From Lentimicrobiaceae bacterium (GTDB lineage Bacteria > Bacteroidota > Bacteroidia > Bacteroidales > F082): a DNA stretch of 64,000 nucleotides. The stretch lies in NCBI GenBank assembly GCA_015061365.1, contig SUWS01000003.1, forward strand, positions 1-64,000, written 5' to 3'. Every line of letters begins with the position of its first letter. Positions within the stretch are counted from its first letter, which is position 1. The notes beneath the pieces were generated by a model, which was not told the DNA's origin, ran no database searches, and worked only from the letters and a program-made list of their open reading frames with translations. Of this stretch, positions 33,858-43,531 are shown one piece after another. The position numbers and the translations under genes were made by a program.

Positions 33858-36845
33858 TTAGTTTTTGACAAATTTCTTGATGACGTTCCCGTTTTCTCCA
33901 TTAATGTTGATGAAATAAATACCGGAGTTATATTCTGAAATATCAATCTCTACATCTTCAGAATCGATCTCCATTTCCTCAACAATAGTTCCGATACAAT
34001 TGTATATTCTCACTACTGACGACTGACCGCCAATAGCTGACAGCTTGATGAAATCTTTAGCGGGATTAGGATAAACTGAGACATTCGCCTTTGTATTCTC
34101 TTCAATGGAAACGTGATTGTAGATAACATTCACATTTTGGAACAATCCGGAACATTCGTCTGAAATCATTCTGACGCTATAGATATAATCGCCCGATTCT
34201 GTCAGACTGTTGTCGGTAAATGTCGTCTCTTCCGTAGTTCCCAAGAATCTCGTTCCGCGGTATATCTCGAATTCCGTCGCTTGTTGCCCGTCGTCTGTTG
34301 TCCAACTTAACTCGATACCGTTTTCTCCTTGTATCCCGTTCAAATCTTTTACAGCGTCGCACATCTCGGAGTAGTCGTTCTCGCATGAGCAGTCGTTAAT
34401 CCATGAGAAAAGGAAAGTGTTTCTATTGTTAGGGAACTCCGGACTTGTATAAATAACCTCGCCGTCTTCGTCATAAACCACGAAGCTGCATTCGGCGTCC
34501 CATACACCAGCCTGCCATTCGAGCGTAACCTCGACATTAGATTTTATGGTAAGCGTATATTCCTCATAACCTCCGTCTTCGATAGTAAGGATGTTGTCAG
34601 GACTTCCGTCGCTGTATTTTACGATGAGTGCCGCACCGTCCCAACCGTCGTTGTAATAATCGTCGAGTTCGAAACGATAGTCACAGGCGTTGTCGTAATT
34701 GAAGGTGAAATGATGATCTTTGTCGAAAGCGTCGGTGGTAGTAAGTTCGAAAGGAACATCCAAGTCGGAAACATTATTGTCGACAGTCACATTGAAGAAC
34801 GCCACTGCCGATGATTCGCCGCCGATAGAGTTGAACTCCGACACATTATTATTAATGGTGATCGGTCCGTTGCACGACAAGGCTCCGTTGACTTTCAGAG
34901 CGAGTTCGTCGCCGATGTTATTCAATACTACTCCGAGGTCGGCTGTCTCGCCCGATTCGAGTATGCCGTTATTGTTGTCGTCGTTCTCTACGATAAGTGA
35001 CGCGAACTCTAATTTGTTGTCGCTAACATAAATCAGGAAACTGAATGCTGATACTAAATCATTTCCGTCATAGAAATTAAGGTCGAACATCAACGGAGTC
35101 TTACATTCTGCATTATCATCTATGGAAAACTCAAATTCGTCGATAAGAGTGATTTCTTCATCAGCGGCTATATTGTCAATCTCAGCTTCTTCGTCAGTGA
35201 TATTTACGATGTCGTTATTACAAGAAATGACAGCTTTGATGTTGCTTAAACTTACGTCAGAATCGTTATGGAAATTAAGCGAAAGCTTTACATTCTCGCC
35301 GGCGTTGAGGTTGCCGTTGTTATTATAATCTTCATCATTGATGGAAAATTCTCTGAAAGTCAGATGACCTTTTTGAAGATTTGTTATCGCCCTGAAAGCG
35401 TCGATGAGACCTGAGCCGGTGACGTTGCTTTTTGTCTCTTCGAATTTCTTTGCTGTCAGTTCCAATGTCATGCAGATGTCGGCAGGGGAGAGGTCATTTT
35501 GTTTTTCCAAGAGCAGAGCCATCACTCCGGCTACGCAAGGTGTTGCCATCGATGTTCCGCTTTTGAAACTGTAGCCGTCGTTGCTGCTATGGCTTAACGA
35601 TTGAATCACGACGCCTGGTGCGCATACGTCGGGACGTATCAATCCGATATTAGGATTGTAAGGATAGTCGTTGAACTGTGTGTCGGTCCATGTGACGGGA
35701 CCCATCGAGCCTTCGGAATATGGTGTTTCATTTTCATCTATCGCACCTACTGAGACGACGCACGATAAGTCACCTGGGTTGACTTGCTGGTCGGGATGCA
35801 GCCATGGAGGAGGGCAGTTGCCTGGAGTCCTCACGTTGTTAGGTACGGGAACCATCATCATGTTCTTGTCGTTGCCTGCCGCCACCGCCGCGATGACACC
35901 GAGCTGAAGTGCGTTGACGCAGGTGTTACGCATCAAGGTCTTGTCGGCAGCACTTGCGTTCATCACGCCTATCGACATACTGATGATGTCGGCTTGATGT
36001 TCTATGGCGAACTCCATGCCGGCGTTAAAGCTGCTGGTAGATCCATAGCCATAATCATCGAGAACCTTGATGCACATCAACGTCGCATCGGGAGCCATGC
36101 CGGTGGCGAGACCTGAGGTGCCGTCGCCGCAGATGGTTCCGGCGCAGTGTGTGCCGTGACCGAAATTATCCATCGGGTCGTTGTTGCCGTCGATGACGTT
36201 GTATCCGTGGTTAGGATATTGCGCCCCGCCGTCCCATAGATGATCAGCTAAATCGACGTGGTTGTAGTTGACACCGGAATCTACGATAGCGACGATGACG
36301 CCTTTACCGGTATATCCTAAATCCCAAACCTTGTCGGCATTGACCATCGACACATTATATGTCAATTGTTCATTGTCAATTGTCAATTGTTCATTGTTCA
36401 TTGTCAATTGTTCATTGTCAACTGTACATTGTGTGACACCGTCGATGCCAATCGTTTCAATGTCGGGATGTTCGGAGAGAAGAAATATCACGTCGCGATT
36501 TGTGGTGCAGGTGATGGCGTTTGAGAGCCAGTGGTTTCTGATGTCGCTCACACGATTGTTTCTTTCTTCGGCAAGAAGAATCGACATCACGTCGCTTTGT
36601 TTCTCTTCCGAGAATAGTTTGAGTTCGTCGACGAGAACGGAACGACGCATTTGTTTGTCACTTATCTCTTCGCCTCTTGCTTTCAACTTCTCGATGTCAA
36701 TTTGCGATTTGAAGATGATGTTAACCCTTATCATCTCGCTGTCGCTCTCATTTAAAACGTTATGCAGCATCGGATCTATTATGTCTTGACATAAACCAAC
36801 ACTGCATAACGTCGAAAATATTAAAGTAAATAATAACCTTCTCAT
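33858..36845 (-). CDS. Secreted subtilisin-like S8 peptidase 1 with T9SS domain
   Basis: A 995-residue secreted serine peptidase with a signal peptide (ending VGLCQ), a propeptide (to about 165), and an S8 catalytic domain with Asp in AIVDSGVNYNHVDLAD, His in FGHGTHCAGTICGDG, the oxyanion Asn in AAVAAGNDKN and Ser in GTSMATPCVAGVMALL. Beta-rich domains follow, including a DDYYNDGWDGAALIVKYSDG module, then an FN3-like part and a T9SS sorting domain (SVYPNPAKDFIKLS). The junction of propeptide and catalytic domain (TVDNEQLTMNNEQLTIDNEQ) is encoded by an ATTGTCA-type repeat array. It is followed upstream by a similar peptidase on the same strand. Confidence 0.9.
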   Translation of the reverse strand: MRRLLFTLIFSTLCSVGLCQDIIDPMLHNVLNESDSEMIRVNIIFKSQIDIEKLKARGEEISDKQMRRSVLVDELKLFSEEKQSDVMSILLAEERNNRVSDIRNHWLSNAITCTTNRDVIFLLSEHPDIETIGIDGVTQCTVDNEQLTMNNEQLTIDNEQLTYNVSMVNADKVWDLGYTGKGVIVAIVDSGVNYNHVDLADHLWDGGAQYPNHGYNVIDGNNDPMDNFGHGTHCAGTICGDGTSGLATGMAPDATLMCIKVLDDYGYGSTSSFNAGMEFAIEHQADIISMSIGVMNASAADKTLMRNTCVNALQLGVIAAVAAGNDKNMMMVPVPNNVRTPGNCPPPWLHPDQQVNPGDLSCVVSVGAIDENETPYSEGSMGPVTWTDTQFNDYPYNPNIGLIRPDVCAPGVVIQSLSHSSNDGYSFKSGTSMATPCVAGVMALLLEKQNDLSPADICMTLELTAKKFEETKSNVTGSGLIDAFRAITNLQKGHLTFREFSINDEDYNNNGNLNAGENVKLSLNFHNDSDVSLSNIKAVISCNNDIVNITDEEAEIDNIAADEEITLIDEFEFSIDDNAECKTPLMFDLNFYDGNDLVSAFSFLIYVSDNKLEFASLIVENDDNNNGILESGETADLGVVLNNIGDELALKVNGALSCNGPITINNNVSEFNSIGGESSAVAFFNVTVDNNVSDLDVPFELTTTDAFDKDHHFTFNYDNACDYRFELDDYYNDGWDGAALIVKYSDGSPDNILTIEDGGYEEYTLTIKSNVEVTLEWQAGVWDAECSFVVYDEDGEVIYTSPEFPNNRNTFLFSWINDCSCENDYSEMCDAVKDLNGIQGENGIELSWTTDDGQQATEFEIYRGTRFLGTTEETTFTDNSLTESGDYIYSVRMISDECSGLFQNVNVIYNHVSIEENTKANVSVYPNPAKDFIKLSAIGGQSSVVRIYNCIGTIVEEMEIDSEDVEIDISEYNSGIYFININGENGNVIKKFVKN
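36358..36432. repeat. ATTGTCA/ATTGTTC array inside the subtilisin gene
   Basis: About five 14-bp units of the type GTCAATTGTTCATT, the same family as the intergenic arrays at 6451-6486 and 53340-53405. Here they are translated in frame. The neighbouring paralogue lacks them at the same place. Confidence 0.85.
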
Positions 36846-36939
36846 AATGTCTGTTGTTAGGTTTAAAGATTAAGGTTTAAAGATTAAAGCAAAGATCACA
36901 AGACCTTAAACCTTAAACTTTAAACCTTAAACTATTTTA
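36846..36939. repeat. TTTAAGG-type spacer between the two subtilisin genes
   Basis: GGTTTAAAGATTAAGG repeats face ACCTTAAACTTTAAACC in inverted orientation, like the P-gene spacers. No separate promoter is evident, so the two peptidases may be co-transcribed. Confidence 0.7.
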
Positions 36940-39933
36940 TTACAATCTAACGACTTTTCTGACGATGTTGCCATCTGTCGTTTCTATATTGATGAAATAG
37001 ACTCCTGATTCTAAGCTGCTGATATTATATCTGCTGCTGTTGACATCAGTGTCCATAATTTTGGATCCCATCACGTTATATACTGTGATTCTTGTCATAT
37101 TATCGCATACGATGTTGAACTCATTTTGTGAAGGGTTAGGGTAGATAGTAGCTTTTATAGTATTATTTTCGTCAACATCGTTTATATAATCAGCTACTAA
37201 GTGGCTCATCATGCCGGAGCAGTCTTCATATATTGGGCGGACGCTGTAGATATAGTAGAAAGATCCTGTAGCTGTCATGTCGGTGTAAGAGAGTTCTTCG
37301 GTGGTACCCATGAATCTTGAGTCGCGGTAGATTTCGTAGTGAAGGACGTCGCTTTCAGCGGGAGCTTCCCATGTGAAGCTTGCAGGATATTCCGGGTTAG
37401 GAGGTAACACGAGTTGAAGGTTTTGTATTCCTTCGCACATCTCGTAGTTAGGATTCTGTGCCGAGCAGTCATTGACCCAAGAGAACAGGAATCCTTGATT
37501 TATGAATCTACCGCCGTCGCTGTATATGACAGTTCCGTTATCGCTTTTTACCACGAAGCTGCATTCCAAGTCCCATGTTCCTCTGTTCCATTCCAATGTC
37601 ACTTCAACGCCGGAAGATATTTCTTTTGTATAAGTCTTCTCATATCCATTAGCGATGGTAAGTGCGTCGTCTGGTGTTCCGTCGCTGAATTTTAATATCA
37701 GTGCTGCGCCTCCCCATCCGTCGCCATAGTCGTCTTTAAGTTCGAAGATGACGTTGCAAGTGTTGGAATAGTTGAACGAGAATGTCTCAGCATCTATCTG
37801 TTCGTTTTCTTTAAATTCTATCTCGAAAGGAATGCTGAATATGTCGCTGATATTATCGGCTAATGTGATGTTAAAGAAAGCCACACTTGACGATTCGGCA
37901 CCTATTGAACTGAAAGACGCCTCATTGGTGTTGATGGTGACCTTGGCGTTTTCGCACGAGAGTAATGCCTCGACAGCAACAGCTATCTCATTGCCTTTAT
38001 TGTTGAATACCACACCGAAATCGGCAGTCTCACCCGCCTCGAGGATGCCGTTGCCGTTGTCGTCGTTCTTTATTATGACGGAAGAGTATTCCAACTGTTT
38101 ACCATAGACCTTTACCGGAACTCTGAACGAACCTATCGATTCATTGTTTTCGTCATAGAAATATACGTCGAAGCCTAATGACGATCCGATTTGTACTGTC
38201 TCGTCTACGATAAATTCAAATTCGTCAACGATGTTTATTGTTTCATTTGCGCCTATGCTGTTGATTTGTGCTATGGAGTCTTCTATTCTGACCATGACGT
38301 TGTTTATTTTTAAGACTGCTGTCACGTTGTTGTAGGCGACATCTGAATCATTATTAAAGGTGACATTAAGTTTCACTTGTTCCAATGGATTCAGGTTTGC
38401 GTTACCATTGCCGTTTTCTTCGTTATTATCATTGATGATATAGTTTACGAAACGGAAGTCTCCGCTGGTGACGGCTTCTATTGCTGCTAAGGCGTCGATA
38501 CGACCTGAACCTGTGACGTTACTTTTGTTAGGCGTAAGTTGTTGTGCTGTCGTTTCCAAAATCATGCTGACATCTGCTGGTGTGAGGTTAGGTTTTTTCT
38601 CTAACATGAGAGCCATTGTTCCTGCTACGGCAGGACATGCCATTGATGTTCCGCTCATAGTGGCAAATCCGTCGTTGCTTGCGAAGTCGAGTGATACGAT
38701 GTTGACGCCAGGAGCGCATACGTCAGGACGAATCAGACCTATGCCTGGTTGGTAGGCGTAGTCAGCGTAGTCTGTAGACTGCCACGTGACAGGACCATGT
38801 GATGTGAAGTCGGCTGCCGCATCGTAATAGTTGACTGCACCTACTGAGACGACGCATGACAATCCGCCAGGATTAACGTCGGCTTGGTCGGGATGAAGCC
38901 ATGGCGGAGGGCAACTTCCAGGGACTCTGACATTATTTGGAATAGGGTTCATCCATTGCATATTGCCTTCGTTGCCGCAAGCTACTGATGCTACTACTCC
39001 AAGTTCCATGGCGGTGACGCATGTGTTACGTAAGAGTGTCTTCTCGCTTATCGTCGCGGTCGGGACACCTAACGACAGACTCAATACGTCGGCGTTATGT
39101 TCTATCGCCCATTCCATACCAGCCTGTATTGTGTAGGCTGATCCTGTACCTTCGTCGCTGAGAGCTTTCACGCACATCAAGGTGGCATCTGGCGCAATAC
39201 CAGTGCTTGTGCCTGATGTTCCGTCGCCACAGACCGTGCCGGCGCAGTGTGTGCCATGACTGAAGTGATCCATCGGATCATTATTGTTGTCGTATGTGTT
39301 GTATCCATGGTTTGGAAATTCAGCACCTCCGTCCCAGAGATGGTCGGCGAGATCGATGTGGTTGTAGTTGACACCAGTATCGATGACGGCGACGATGACA
39401 CCATTGCCTGTGTATCCTATCTCCCAAACATCATCAGCATTGATCTTGGTGATGTTCTCCGTCAAAGTGCCTTTACTTTGTTCTGCTTTTTCTACTTTCT
39501 CGTTCCAGAGCATGTTCTTCTCCTGGTCAAGACCAATCAACATTACATCAGGGTGTTGCGATAAAAGGTAGATCACATCTCTGCTCGCCTTGCAATTAAT
39601 GTAGTTGGTCATCCATTGTGATCTGATGTCGGCGACATTCATGCTTTTTGCTTCAGCGTTGAGTATTGACATTACTTCCGCCTGTTCTTTCTCAGCGAAA
39701 AGTTTTAACTCATCGACGAGCGCGTCACGTCTTACCTTCTTGTCGGTAATGTTTTTAGCGACATTTCTTAAGATGTCATAATCGATTTGTGACTTGAAGA
39801 TGATGTTGACTCCAATCATCTCGTCACCTTTTTGATTCAATACATTTTGTAGTTCCGGTTCAATGGTCTTCTGTGCGAAACCTAAACCGCTAAATGACAT
39901 GATAATTAAAAGTGTTAGTACTAATTTTCTCAT
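36940..39933 (-). CDS. Secreted subtilisin-like S8 peptidase 2 with T9SS domain
   Basis: From the ATG at 39933 (MRKLVLTLLIIMSF) it has 997 residues. The upstream ATG at 39987 lacks a signal sequence and lies too near the promoter. Catalytic elements are Asp in AVIDTGVNYNHIDLAD, His in FSHGTHCAGTVCGDG and Ser in GTSMACPAVAGTMALM. Domain order is as in peptidase 1, with the DDYGDGWGGAALILKFSDG module, an FN3-like part and a sorting domain (TIYPNPSQNEFNIV). The propeptide junction reads EKNMLWNEKVEKAEQSKG instead of the repeat-derived segment. It is the first gene of the pair. Confidence 0.9.
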   Translation of the reverse strand: MRKLVLTLLIIMSFSGLGFAQKTIEPELQNVLNQKGDEMIGVNIIFKSQIDYDILRNVAKNITDKKVRRDALVDELKLFAEKEQAEVMSILNAEAKSMNVADIRSQWMTNYINCKASRDVIYLLSQHPDVMLIGLDQEKNMLWNEKVEKAEQSKGTLTENITKINADDVWEIGYTGNGVIVAVIDTGVNYNHIDLADHLWDGGAEFPNHGYNTYDNNNDPMDHFSHGTHCAGTVCGDGTSGTSTGIAPDATLMCVKALSDEGTGSAYTIQAGMEWAIEHNADVLSLSLGVPTATISEKTLLRNTCVTAMELGVVASVACGNEGNMQWMNPIPNNVRVPGSCPPPWLHPDQADVNPGGLSCVVSVGAVNYYDAAADFTSHGPVTWQSTDYADYAYQPGIGLIRPDVCAPGVNIVSLDFASNDGFATMSGTSMACPAVAGTMALMLEKKPNLTPADVSMILETTAQQLTPNKSNVTGSGRIDALAAIEAVTSGDFRFVNYIINDNNEENGNGNANLNPLEQVKLNVTFNNDSDVAYNNVTAVLKINNVMVRIEDSIAQINSIGANETINIVDEFEFIVDETVQIGSSLGFDVYFYDENNESIGSFRVPVKVYGKQLEYSSVIIKNDDNGNGILEAGETADFGVVFNNKGNEIAVAVEALLSCENAKVTINTNEASFSSIGAESSSVAFFNITLADNISDIFSIPFEIEFKENEQIDAETFSFNYSNTCNVIFELKDDYGDGWGGAALILKFSDGTPDDALTIANGYEKTYTKEISSGVEVTLEWNRGTWDLECSFVVKSDNGTVIYSDGGRFINQGFLFSWVNDCSAQNPNYEMCEGIQNLQLVLPPNPEYPASFTWEAPAESDVLHYEIYRDSRFMGTTEELSYTDMTATGSFYYIYSVRPIYEDCSGMMSHLVADYINDVDENNTIKATIYPNPSQNEFNIVCDNMTRITVYNVMGSKIMDTDVNSSRYNISSLESGVYFINIETTDGNIVRKVVRL

Positions 39934-39961
39934 ATTATTTTGATGATGATTAATAAAGTCG

Positions 39962-40004
39962 CAAAGATAATAAAAGACAACAGACAACAGACAACGGACG
40001 ACAG
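39962..40004 (-). promoter_or_regulatory. Subtilisin 2 promoter fused to a GTTGTCT array
   Basis: The minus strand has TATCTTTG (39969-39962), preceded at 6 nt by a GTCGTCCGTTGTCTGTTGTC array to 40004. It is 29 nt upstream of the start codon. Confidence 0.7.
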
Positions 40005-40027
40005 ATTTTTTTTGATGATGAAAGAAT

Positions 40028-40058
40028 GAGGGTCTGAGATATAGTTTCTCAGACCCTC
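40028..40058. terminator. Hairpin after the lipoprotein pseudogene
   Basis: GAGGGTCTGAG (40028-40038) and CTCAGACCCTC (40048-40058) form a perfect 11-bp stem. No strong T run follows directly, so termination is only probable. Confidence 0.5.
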
Positions 40059-40068
40059 AACTATTTAC

Positions 40069-40468
40069 TCAAACGTTTAGATATATAATTCTGAATTTAT
40101 ACATAGTATTGAATCTCTTTATGTACTTTTTCACTTGACGTAGATGCCGTTTCATGTAATAACCAGCATAATAATCCCAAACAACAACTATATTATAGTC
40201 ATATTCTTCTATAGTTCGTGTTATGTATTCTTTCTCAACATGGTCGGTATCAAGTATGTCTACATAGTTTTTTAAATTGACAATGTCAAAAATAGTGTCA
40301 TTGTATATGTTTCTTTGAAATATTGGGACTTCATCATATACATCAAGTGTTTTTGCATTGCCATAACAAAGCTGCTTTACATAAATTTCACTTGGTCAAG
40401 AGAGTTACGATTATGGAACATAATATGGTATATAATAATCTAAAAGTCAAGTAAAAAATCATGTTTGT
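40069..40468 (-). pseudogene. Truncated paralogue of the lipoprotein gene at 60961
   Basis: Minus-strand codons from about 40397 to the TGA at 40069 read PSEIYVKQLCYGNAKTLDVY, then VPIFQRNIYNDTIF, and YYMKRHLRQVKKY near the end. This matches the C-terminal half of the lipoprotein at 60961-61581 almost word for word (CYGNAK, PIFQRNIYNDTIF, YYMKRHLRQVKKY). Upstream are three in-frame stops. A degraded signal-peptide-like start (MIFYLTFRLLYTILC) appears in another frame near 40468. The central third is missing. It is therefore a decayed copy with an internal deletion and a frameshift. Confidence 0.8.
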
Positions 40469-40484
40469 AATTTTTTTAGTTGAT

Positions 40485-41033
40485 CTAATACACCAACAAC
40501 CCTACTATCGCTCCGATTCCTATTATGGCAAATGGTCCGACTTTCTTGAAATATAATGCGATGAACGCCACCGCGCATATCACGAAACTTTTCCAGTCGA
40601 TGAAGTTTTCCGGCGTGGCGAGACTGATGGCGGCTGTGCCGATAAGTCCTATGACAGCCGGCTTTAATCCCGACATCACGCCTCTGAATACAGGGTGATT
40701 CTTCCATGTCTCATATACCTTGCATAAGAGAAGAACTATTATGAATGATGGCAGCACTACGGCGAACGTGGCAGTGAATGAACCGAGTATGCTCATAAAC
40801 TCCGACGCTCCCGATTTCAGTAAGACTTCATATCCGATGTAAGTCGCGGAGTTTATTCCTATAGGACCTGGCGTCATCTGTGAGATGGCTACGATGTCGG
40901 TAAATGTTGTGTCGTCAATCCAGCCATTAACAGCAACGACTTGGTTCTGTATGAGAGGAAGCATTGAATATCCGCCTCCGATAGTAAACATCCCGATAAG
41001 GAAAAAGGTCAGGAATAACTCAATGTATATCAT
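40485..41033 (-). CDS. chrA: Chromate transporter family protein, second half
   Basis: A 182-residue membrane protein of the CHR family. The family motif FLIGMFTIGGGYSMLPLIQ is near the N-terminus, followed by ISQMTPGPIGINSATYIG and several hydrophobic helices. Full-length ChrA has two such halves. Here they are separate genes that overlap by 14 nt, as in the known short-chain CHR pairs. The family exports chromate in some bacteria; the natural substrate in this organism is not clear. Confidence 0.85.
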   Translation of the reverse strand: MIYIELFLTFFLIGMFTIGGGYSMLPLIQNQVVAVNGWIDDTTFTDIVAISQMTPGPIGINSATYIGYEVLLKSGASEFMSILGSFTATFAVVLPSFIIVLLLCKVYETWKNHPVFRGVMSGLKPAVIGLIGTAAISLATPENFIDWKSFVICAVAFIALYFKKVGPFAIIGIGAIVGLLVY

Positions 41034-41571
41034 GTGACGTTCTGTTGTTATACCAACTGATGAATGCTGCCACTACAATAACGCACATCAGTATGTATAT
41101 AGGTGAGACACTTAGAAAACAAACTAATGTCATCGATACGACAACGACTGCCCACGACCACCATTTCATCTTAGTGGCTTTAATCATATCGATGACGGGA
41201 ACTCCGATGAGTGCGACCACTACAGGTCTGATACCTTTGAATGCCTTTATCACGTAAGGGTTGTCTTTGAAGTTGGTGAAGAATATCGCTACCAACAGAA
41301 TGATGAGAAAAGGAGGGAGGCAACTCGCAATTGTAGCTACCACGCTGCCTTTTGTGCCTCTTAATTTATGACCTGTAAGTATGGAAATGTTGACAGCGAA
41401 TAAACCAGGTGCTGTCTGTGACAATGTGATGATGTCTACAAAGTCTTCGTCGGTGAGCCATTTACGACTGACGAGCTCCGACTTTATAGCCGCAATCATC
41501 GGGATGCCTCCACCAATAGTGAAGGCACCGATTTTCGCGAATATCAAAAATATCTCCCAAAGACTTACCAT
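41020..41571 (-). CDS. chrA: Chromate transporter family protein, first half
   Basis: A 183-residue membrane protein and the partner of the gene above. It has the CHR motif FAKIGAFTIGGGIPMIAAI, then ITLSQTAPGLFAVNISILTG, and four or more hydrophobic segments. The end overlaps the start of the second half, so the two are translationally coupled and probably form a heterodimer. Upstream are GTTCAAAG/CTTTGAAC repeats and no clear -7 box. Confidence 0.85.
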   Translation of the reverse strand: MVSLWEIFLIFAKIGAFTIGGGIPMIAAIKSELVSRKWLTDEDFVDIITLSQTAPGLFAVNISILTGHKLRGTKGSVVATIASCLPPFLIILLVAIFFTNFKDNPYVIKAFKGIRPVVVALIGVPVIDMIKATKMKWWSWAVVVVSMTLVCFLSVSPIYILMCVIVVAAFISWYNNRTSHDIH

Positions 41572-41661
41572 AGTTTTATTTTTTTTGAACTAAGGCTTTT
41601 GAGCTTTGAACCTTGAACTAAGGCTTTTGAACCAACGTTCAAAGTTCAAAGTTCAAAGTTC

Positions 41662-43341
41662 CTAACATTCTTTCGTCGCTGCTTCTAACTTCTTCATGAT
41701 AGAGAAGATGAAGATAGCTGATAACAGACATAATACTACGAGAACACCCCATACCATCCATAATGGCATTCCAGTTCCCCAGATCTTGGCGATGACGCTG
41801 GTTAGATAATTTCCTATCGCGGTGACGCAGAACCAGCAGCCCATCATCATGCCTTTATATTTTGGAGGAGCGACTTTCGTCACGAAAGAAATTCCGATTG
41901 GACTTAACAACAACTCGGCGAATGTCAAAACCAAATATGTGCTGATGAGCCAGTTCGGTGATACTAATGTACTGCTTACGCCGCCTGCTGCTTTCAACTC
42001 GGCTGGACTCATCAAATGCAATGATGCTATCGCCATGATGGTGAAACCTAATCCTGCTACAACCATACCCATACCAATCTTCTTTGGTGATGATGGTTCT
42101 TTGCCTTTCTTTGCCAAAGCTCCGAAGACAGCCATAGATACTGGTGTCAAGGCGACGACGAAGAACGGATTGAATTGCTGGAACTCCTGAGGTAAGGTAT
42201 TGATGACTTCAGGCATTCTGAGATATAATGCCGCCGCACCGCCCCATAATAATAAGGTGACGACACCGCTTATGATTTTGTTTTTCTTTGTCTCGGCTTG
42301 GAATGTGGAGAATAAGGTATAGACCGAAATCGCTATCAATGTCAAAGCCCAGATGTTGAAACCTATGCGTGAGATGCCTGTAGCAGTGCTTGCTGTGTAG
42401 TCGCGGGCGAAGAAGGTGAGACACAATCCGCTTTGTTGGAATGACATCCAGAAGAAGATGACGACAGCGAATACCATGAACAAGGCTGTCATGCGTGAGC
42501 GTGTCTGTTCTGGTGAGAGTTCCTCGACTTTAACTGTAGTGTTGCCCATTTCCTTAGCTTGCTTACTGTTGACGTCAGCGTGTTTGAACCAGTTACGGCA
42601 GCTGACGTAAATAGCCATTGAGAGTATCAATGAAATACAAGCTACTCCGAAACCGTAGTTATATGCTGTTGATAATGAGTCGATGTAATTTTGTGCGAAA
42701 ATTGCCAAGTCGCCGGTGTTGCCTTGTTGTGCTGCGAGAGTCTCAAACGATTTCAAGGCGTCGGCTGATATTGTTCCGTCAAGATATTGGTGAGCGAGTG
42801 ACGGAATCTGTGGCACGTAGGTGAACCCTGCTTTTCCGAGGAAGAGGTCGGTGACTTTCGTCGCTGTCATAGGAGCGAACATAGAACCGATGTTGATAGC
42901 CATGTAGAAAAGGCTGAAGCCGTTGTCGCGGAACGGACTGTATTTCGCCTCGTCGTAGAGGTTGCCTACCATGACCTGAAGATTACCTTTGAAGAGACCC
43001 GTTCCTATCGCGATGAGAGCGAGTGCCGAGAACATGGTTACCTTCGCCGTCGCGCCCATCATAGGGATGGCGAGAAGAAGATAGCCGAGGAACATGACGA
43101 TGATACCGGCACGAACCATCTTGCCATAACCGAAACGGTCGGCTAAGATACCGCCAATGAGAGGCATGAAATAAACGCAGCCGAGGAAGATACCGTAAAT
43201 CTGTCCGGATTGAGCCTCGTCGAAACCGAATTTAGCTTGCAAGAAAAGTACGAAGATAGCAAGCATAGTGTAATAGCCAAAACGTTCTCCGGTGTTGGCT
43301 AATGCTAAGGCGTAGAGCCCTTTAGGATGACCTTTAAACAT
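41662..43341 (-). CDS. POT-family peptide MFS transporter 1
   Basis: A 559-residue polytopic transporter of the proton-dependent oligopeptide (POT/PTR2) family. It begins MFKGHPKGLYALALANTGER and continues FGYYTMLAIFVLFLQ. The HPKGL start and ERFxYY are family marks. The usual ExxERFxYY has Asn at the first Glu, as in the second POT protein of this window. About twelve or more membrane helices are visible. It should import di- and tripeptides, fitting the secreted peptidases encoded nearby. The -7 box is TATTTTTG at 43374-43367 on the minus strand. Confidence 0.88.
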   Translation of the reverse strand: MFKGHPKGLYALALANTGERFGYYTMLAIFVLFLQAKFGFDEAQSGQIYGIFLGCVYFMPLIGGILADRFGYGKMVRAGIIVMFLGYLLLAIPMMGATAKVTMFSALALIAIGTGLFKGNLQVMVGNLYDEAKYSPFRDNGFSLFYMAINIGSMFAPMTATKVTDLFLGKAGFTYVPQIPSLAHQYLDGTISADALKSFETLAAQQGNTGDLAIFAQNYIDSLSTAYNYGFGVACISLILSMAIYVSCRNWFKHADVNSKQAKEMGNTTVKVEELSPEQTRSRMTALFMVFAVVIFFWMSFQQSGLCLTFFARDYTASTATGISRIGFNIWALTLIAISVYTLFSTFQAETKKNKIISGVVTLLLWGGAAALYLRMPEVINTLPQEFQQFNPFFVVALTPVSMAVFGALAKKGKEPSSPKKIGMGMVVAGLGFTIMAIASLHLMSPAELKAAGGVSSTLVSPNWLISTYLVLTFAELLLSPIGISFVTKVAPPKYKGMMMGCWFCVTAIGNYLTSVIAKIWGTGMPLWMVWGVLVVLCLLSAIFIFSIMKKLEAATKEC

Positions 43342-43389
43342 AATTTCTTATTTTTTTTCTTTTCTGCAAAAATAAGAAATAAAGTCAAC

Positions 43390-43450
43390 AATAAGTAGAG
43401 ACGCATCAATGATTCCTTAAAAATAAATACACATTGATACGTCTCAATAA
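43390..43450. repeat. GTAGAGACGCATCAATG palindromic element
   Basis: GTAGAGACGCATCAATG and CATTGATACGTCTCAATA form an inverted repeat around an AT-rich loop. It belongs to the GTAGAGACG palindrome family seen at 45917-45940 and 51264-51291. Confidence 0.7.
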
Positions 43451-43454
43451 GTTC

Positions 43455-43531
43455 ATTTAAAATCTGAAAACTTGAAAAACTGAAAATCTGAGAAATTTTT
43501 CAGATTCTCAGATTCTCAATTTCTCAGATTT
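43455..43531. repeat. GAATCTGA-type array, hairpin-forming
   Basis: AAATCTGAAAACTTGAAAAAC repeats face TTTTTCAGATTCTCAGATTC in inverted orientation at the 3' end of the DUF4143 gene. Similar arrays lie at 44756-44826, 45808-45877, 53945-53998, 59250-59340 and 61595-61628. Confidence 0.75.
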
